From assembly GCA_018823835.1 (NCBI GenBank), contig JAHJHT010000002.1:1550001-1614000 (forward strand): DNA of 64,000 nucleotides. Direction: 5' to 3'. Shown here in pieces: positions 61,991 to 64,000 of this stretch. Position 1 is the first letter of the stretch; the number at the start of each line of letters is the position of its first letter. The position numbers and the translations under genes were made by a program. The notes under the pieces are model-generated. The model saw only the letters and a list, made by a program, of their open reading frames with translations, did no database searches and was not told the DNA's origin. The stretch is from Alphaproteobacteria bacterium. GTDB lineage: Bacteria > Pseudomonadota > Alphaproteobacteria > Rhizobiales > Rhizobiaceae.

Positions 61991-63894
61991 ACGCCGATGC
62001 CGCGGGCCTTCAGTGCTTCCGAGATCTCGTCGAGGACCGCGGGATCGTCGATCGTCGCCGGCATCTTCCAGTCCTCGCGATCGGCGATCTTTTGCATGGT
62101 ACCGCGCAGTATCTTGCCCGAGCGGGTCTTCGGCAGGCGCTTAATTGTGACGACGATCTTGAACGCGGCGACAGGGCCGATGCGCTCGCGCACAAGGGCG
62201 ACGATCTCGCGCTCGATCTCGGCGACATCGCGCGAGACGCCGGAGTTCAGCACGACGAAGCCGCAGGGCGCCTGGCCCTTCAGCGCATCGGCCATGCCGA
62301 TGACGGCGCACTCGGCGACGTCCGGATGCTCGGCCAGCACTTCCTCCATGCCGCCGGTCGACAGGCGGTGTCCGGCGACGTTGATGATGTCGTCGGTGCG
62401 GGCCATGATGAAGAGGTAACCGTCATCGTCGATATAGCCCGCGTCGGCTGTCTTGTAGTAGCCGGGGAACTCGTCGAGATAGGCCTGCCGGAAGCGCTGG
62501 TCGGCGTTCCACAGCGTCGGCAGGCAACCGGGCGGCAGCGGCAGCTTCAGAACCACATTTCCGAGCGTTCCCCTTTCCACCGGATGGCCGGCATCGTCAA
62601 GAACCTGGACGTCGTAACCCGGCATCGGCACGCAGGGCGAGCCATACTTGACCGGCAGGATGCCGAGTCCGACCGGGTTCTGCGAGATCGGAGCGCCTGT
62701 CTCGGTCTGCCACCAGTGGTCGATGACCGGGACGCCGAGGTGGCGCTCAGCCCACTTGATGGTTTCGGGGTCGGCGCGTTCGCCGGCGAGAAACAGCGTG
62801 CGGAACTTCGACAGATCGAATTTCGGCACGAATTCGCCCCGCGGATCCTCCTTCTTGATGGCGCGGAAGGCGGTCGGCGCCGTGAACAGCGATGCCACGC
62901 CGTGCTCGGCGATGACGCGCCAGAAGGTGCCTGCGTCAGGCGTGCCGACCGGCTTGCCCTCGAACAGCACTGTGGTGCAGCCGGCGAGCAGTGGCGCATA
63001 GACAATGTAGGAGTGGCCGACGACCCAGCCGACATCGGAGGCCGCCCAGAAGACCTCGCCCGGATCGATGCCGAACTCGTTCTTCATCGACCAGTGCAGC
63101 ATGACCATGTGGCCGCCATTGTCGCGCACCACGCCCTTGGGCTGGCCGGTGGTGCCGGAGGTGTAGAGGATATAGAGCGGGTCTGTTGCGGCGACCGGCA
63201 CGCAATCGATCTTGCGTCCGGCGGCTTTTGCCGCCGCGACGCCCTGCGCGTAGTCGACATCGCGGCCCGGCACGAGTTCGCAGTCGAGCTGCGGTCTTTT
63301 CAGGATGATGGTGCGCTCGACCTTGTGGCGGGCAAGATCGATGGCACCGTCGAGCAGCGGCTTGTAGGCCACGGTGCGGCCGGGTTCGAGGCCGCAGGAG
63401 GCCGAGATGATGAGCTTTGGCGTCGCGTCGTCGATGCGGGTGGCGAGCTCGCGCGCGGCAAAGCCGCCGAAGACGACCGAATGGATCGCGCCGATGCGGG
63501 CACAGGCGAGCATGGCGAAGGCGGCCTCTGCCACCATTGGCATGTAGATGATGACGCGGTCGCCTTGTCCGACGCCCTGGTCGACGAGCACGGCGGCAAG
63601 TGCGGTGACTTCGGCCTGCAGTTCGGCATAGGTGAATTTCCTGACCGTGCCGGTCATGGCGCTGTCGTGGATCAGCGCGAGCTGATCGGCGCGGCCGTTC
63701 TCGACATGCCGGTCGACGGCGTTATGGCAGGTGTTGCAGAGCGCGCCGGGGAACCAGCGACCATAGATGCCCGCCGTTTCGTCAAAAACCTTGTCGGCAG
63801 GTTTCACCCAGTCGATGGCTTTCGCGGCTACGGCCCAAAATCCTTCCGGATCGCGTTTCCAGCTGTCGTAGACGTCGTGATAGCGCGATGCCAT
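61987..63894 (-). CDS. prpE: Propionate--CoA ligase
   Basis: A 635-residue acyl-CoA synthetase of the ANL superfamily. The AMP-binding motif YILYTSGTTGQPKGVVRDNGG, the WWQTETGAPIS block, the ADAGYIDDDGYLFIMARTDDIIN hinge and the catalytic lysine in TRSGKILRG are intact. It activates propionate (and likely acetate or acrylate) to the CoA ester; the PrpE-specific VVRDNGGHMV and GWVVGHSYIVYAPL favour propionate over acetate. The ATG at 63894 has GGAGG. No other prp genes lie in the window. Confidence 0.92.
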   Translation of the reverse strand: MASRYHDVYDSWKRDPEGFWAVAAKAIDWVKPADKVFDETAGIYGRWFPGALCNTCHNAVDRHVENGRADQLALIHDSAMTGTVRKFTYAELQAEVTALAAVLVDQGVGQGDRVIIYMPMVAEAAFAMLACARIGAIHSVVFGGFAARELATRIDDATPKLIISASCGLEPGRTVAYKPLLDGAIDLARHKVERTIILKRPQLDCELVPGRDVDYAQGVAAAKAAGRKIDCVPVAATDPLYILYTSGTTGQPKGVVRDNGGHMVMLHWSMKNEFGIDPGEVFWAASDVGWVVGHSYIVYAPLLAGCTTVLFEGKPVGTPDAGTFWRVIAEHGVASLFTAPTAFRAIKKEDPRGEFVPKFDLSKFRTLFLAGERADPETIKWAERHLGVPVIDHWWQTETGAPISQNPVGLGILPVKYGSPCVPMPGYDVQVLDDAGHPVERGTLGNVVLKLPLPPGCLPTLWNADQRFRQAYLDEFPGYYKTADAGYIDDDGYLFIMARTDDIINVAGHRLSTGGMEEVLAEHPDVAECAVIGMADALKGQAPCGFVVLNSGVSRDVAEIEREIVALVRERIGPVAAFKIVVTIKRLPKTRSGKILRGTMQKIADREDWKMPATIDDPAVLDEISEALKARGIGV

Positions 63895-64000
63895 GGCTTC
63901 CTCCCAGAATGCCATGCTGTTTTAAGCCCGCCCGACCATGCCGTCCATGCGACGAACGACCTGTGCGGCAGAATGCGCGACTTGCGCCCTATTGCGGGCG

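Overview
This window reads as a stretch of chromosome from an alphaproteobacterium of the order Hyphomicrobiales (Rhizobiales), most likely Phyllobacteriaceae/Mesorhizobium-like. Support for this: high GC with strong G/C third-position bias, alphaproteobacterial markers (TrcR/DUF1013, GapR/DUF2312, DUF1192, DUF1036 next to pyk, the CtrA-type box TTAA-N7-TTAAC), and a rhizobial gene order (ftsK, amtB-glnK, tesB, ubiH-like; sdhCDAB; rimM-trmD/rplS; pyk, rpmJ, purEK). I see no rRNA, tRNA, insertion sequence, phage gene or CRISPR array; the region looks like core chromosome with small accessory cassettes.

Layout: 1-9.5 kb holds ftsK (cut by the window edge), a divergent pair of small cysteine-rich secreted paralogues, the nitrogen-scavenging pair glnK-amtB behind a sigma-54-like promoter, tesB, a UbiH-family hydroxylase, a YCII gene coupled to a one-helix membrane peptide, osmC, msrA and an MgtC-like protein. 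9.7-16.4 kb has leuC, two tandem membrane diguanylate cyclases, a two-gene operon (coiled-coil membrane protein plus ClpP-fold periplasmic protein) and a small secreted protein. 16.8-20.9 kb is sdhCDAB followed by a YceH homologue. 20.9-24.1 kb has two methyltransferases and an amino-acid ABC permease/binding-protein pair without an ATPase.

24.1-38.1 kb is housekeeping: rplS, trmD and rimM (with a TauE/SafE permease inserted antisense between trmD and rplS), xerC, a TraB/GumN protein, a DksA-type zinc-finger protein, gapR, DUF1244, an N-formylglutamate amidohydrolase, DUF1036-pyk, a hydrolase, a TPR protein, rpmJ, purE-purK and two divergent YdcH-type miniproteins. 38.2-44.1 kb carries a secreted pentapeptide-repeat protein, an MFS-ArsR pair, a quinone oxidoreductase and an orphan PAS-GAF-HWE histidine kinase.

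44.4-51 kb is a nutrient-acquisition island: a secreted phytase-like beta-propeller protein behind a three-repeat Pho box, back to back with a FadR-type regulator that has two near-identical operators and heads a TRAP transporter (P, Q, M subunits) plus rpiB operon. 51-56.6 kb holds trcR, a zinc-ribbon protein, an SRAP protein, GFA and GrpB genes, and a VOC/small ORF/YafY operon whose promoter carries a 30-bp palindrome found again upstream of a neighbouring DUF1127-like gene. 56.6-64 kb has a HEAT-like membrane protein, a 1-Cys peroxiredoxin, a FecR/CHASE2-cyclase pair and prpE.

The most interesting signals are regulatory: the paired TCCTGACA-N6-TGTCAGGA palindromes, the Pho box on the phytase-like gene, the FadR-type operators and the CtrA-type box at ftsK. 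No wholly new multi-gene system is evident. The best candidates for undescribed biology are the YafY/VOC/DUF1127-like module, the coiled-coil/ClpP-fold operon and the FecR/CHASE2-cyclase pair.
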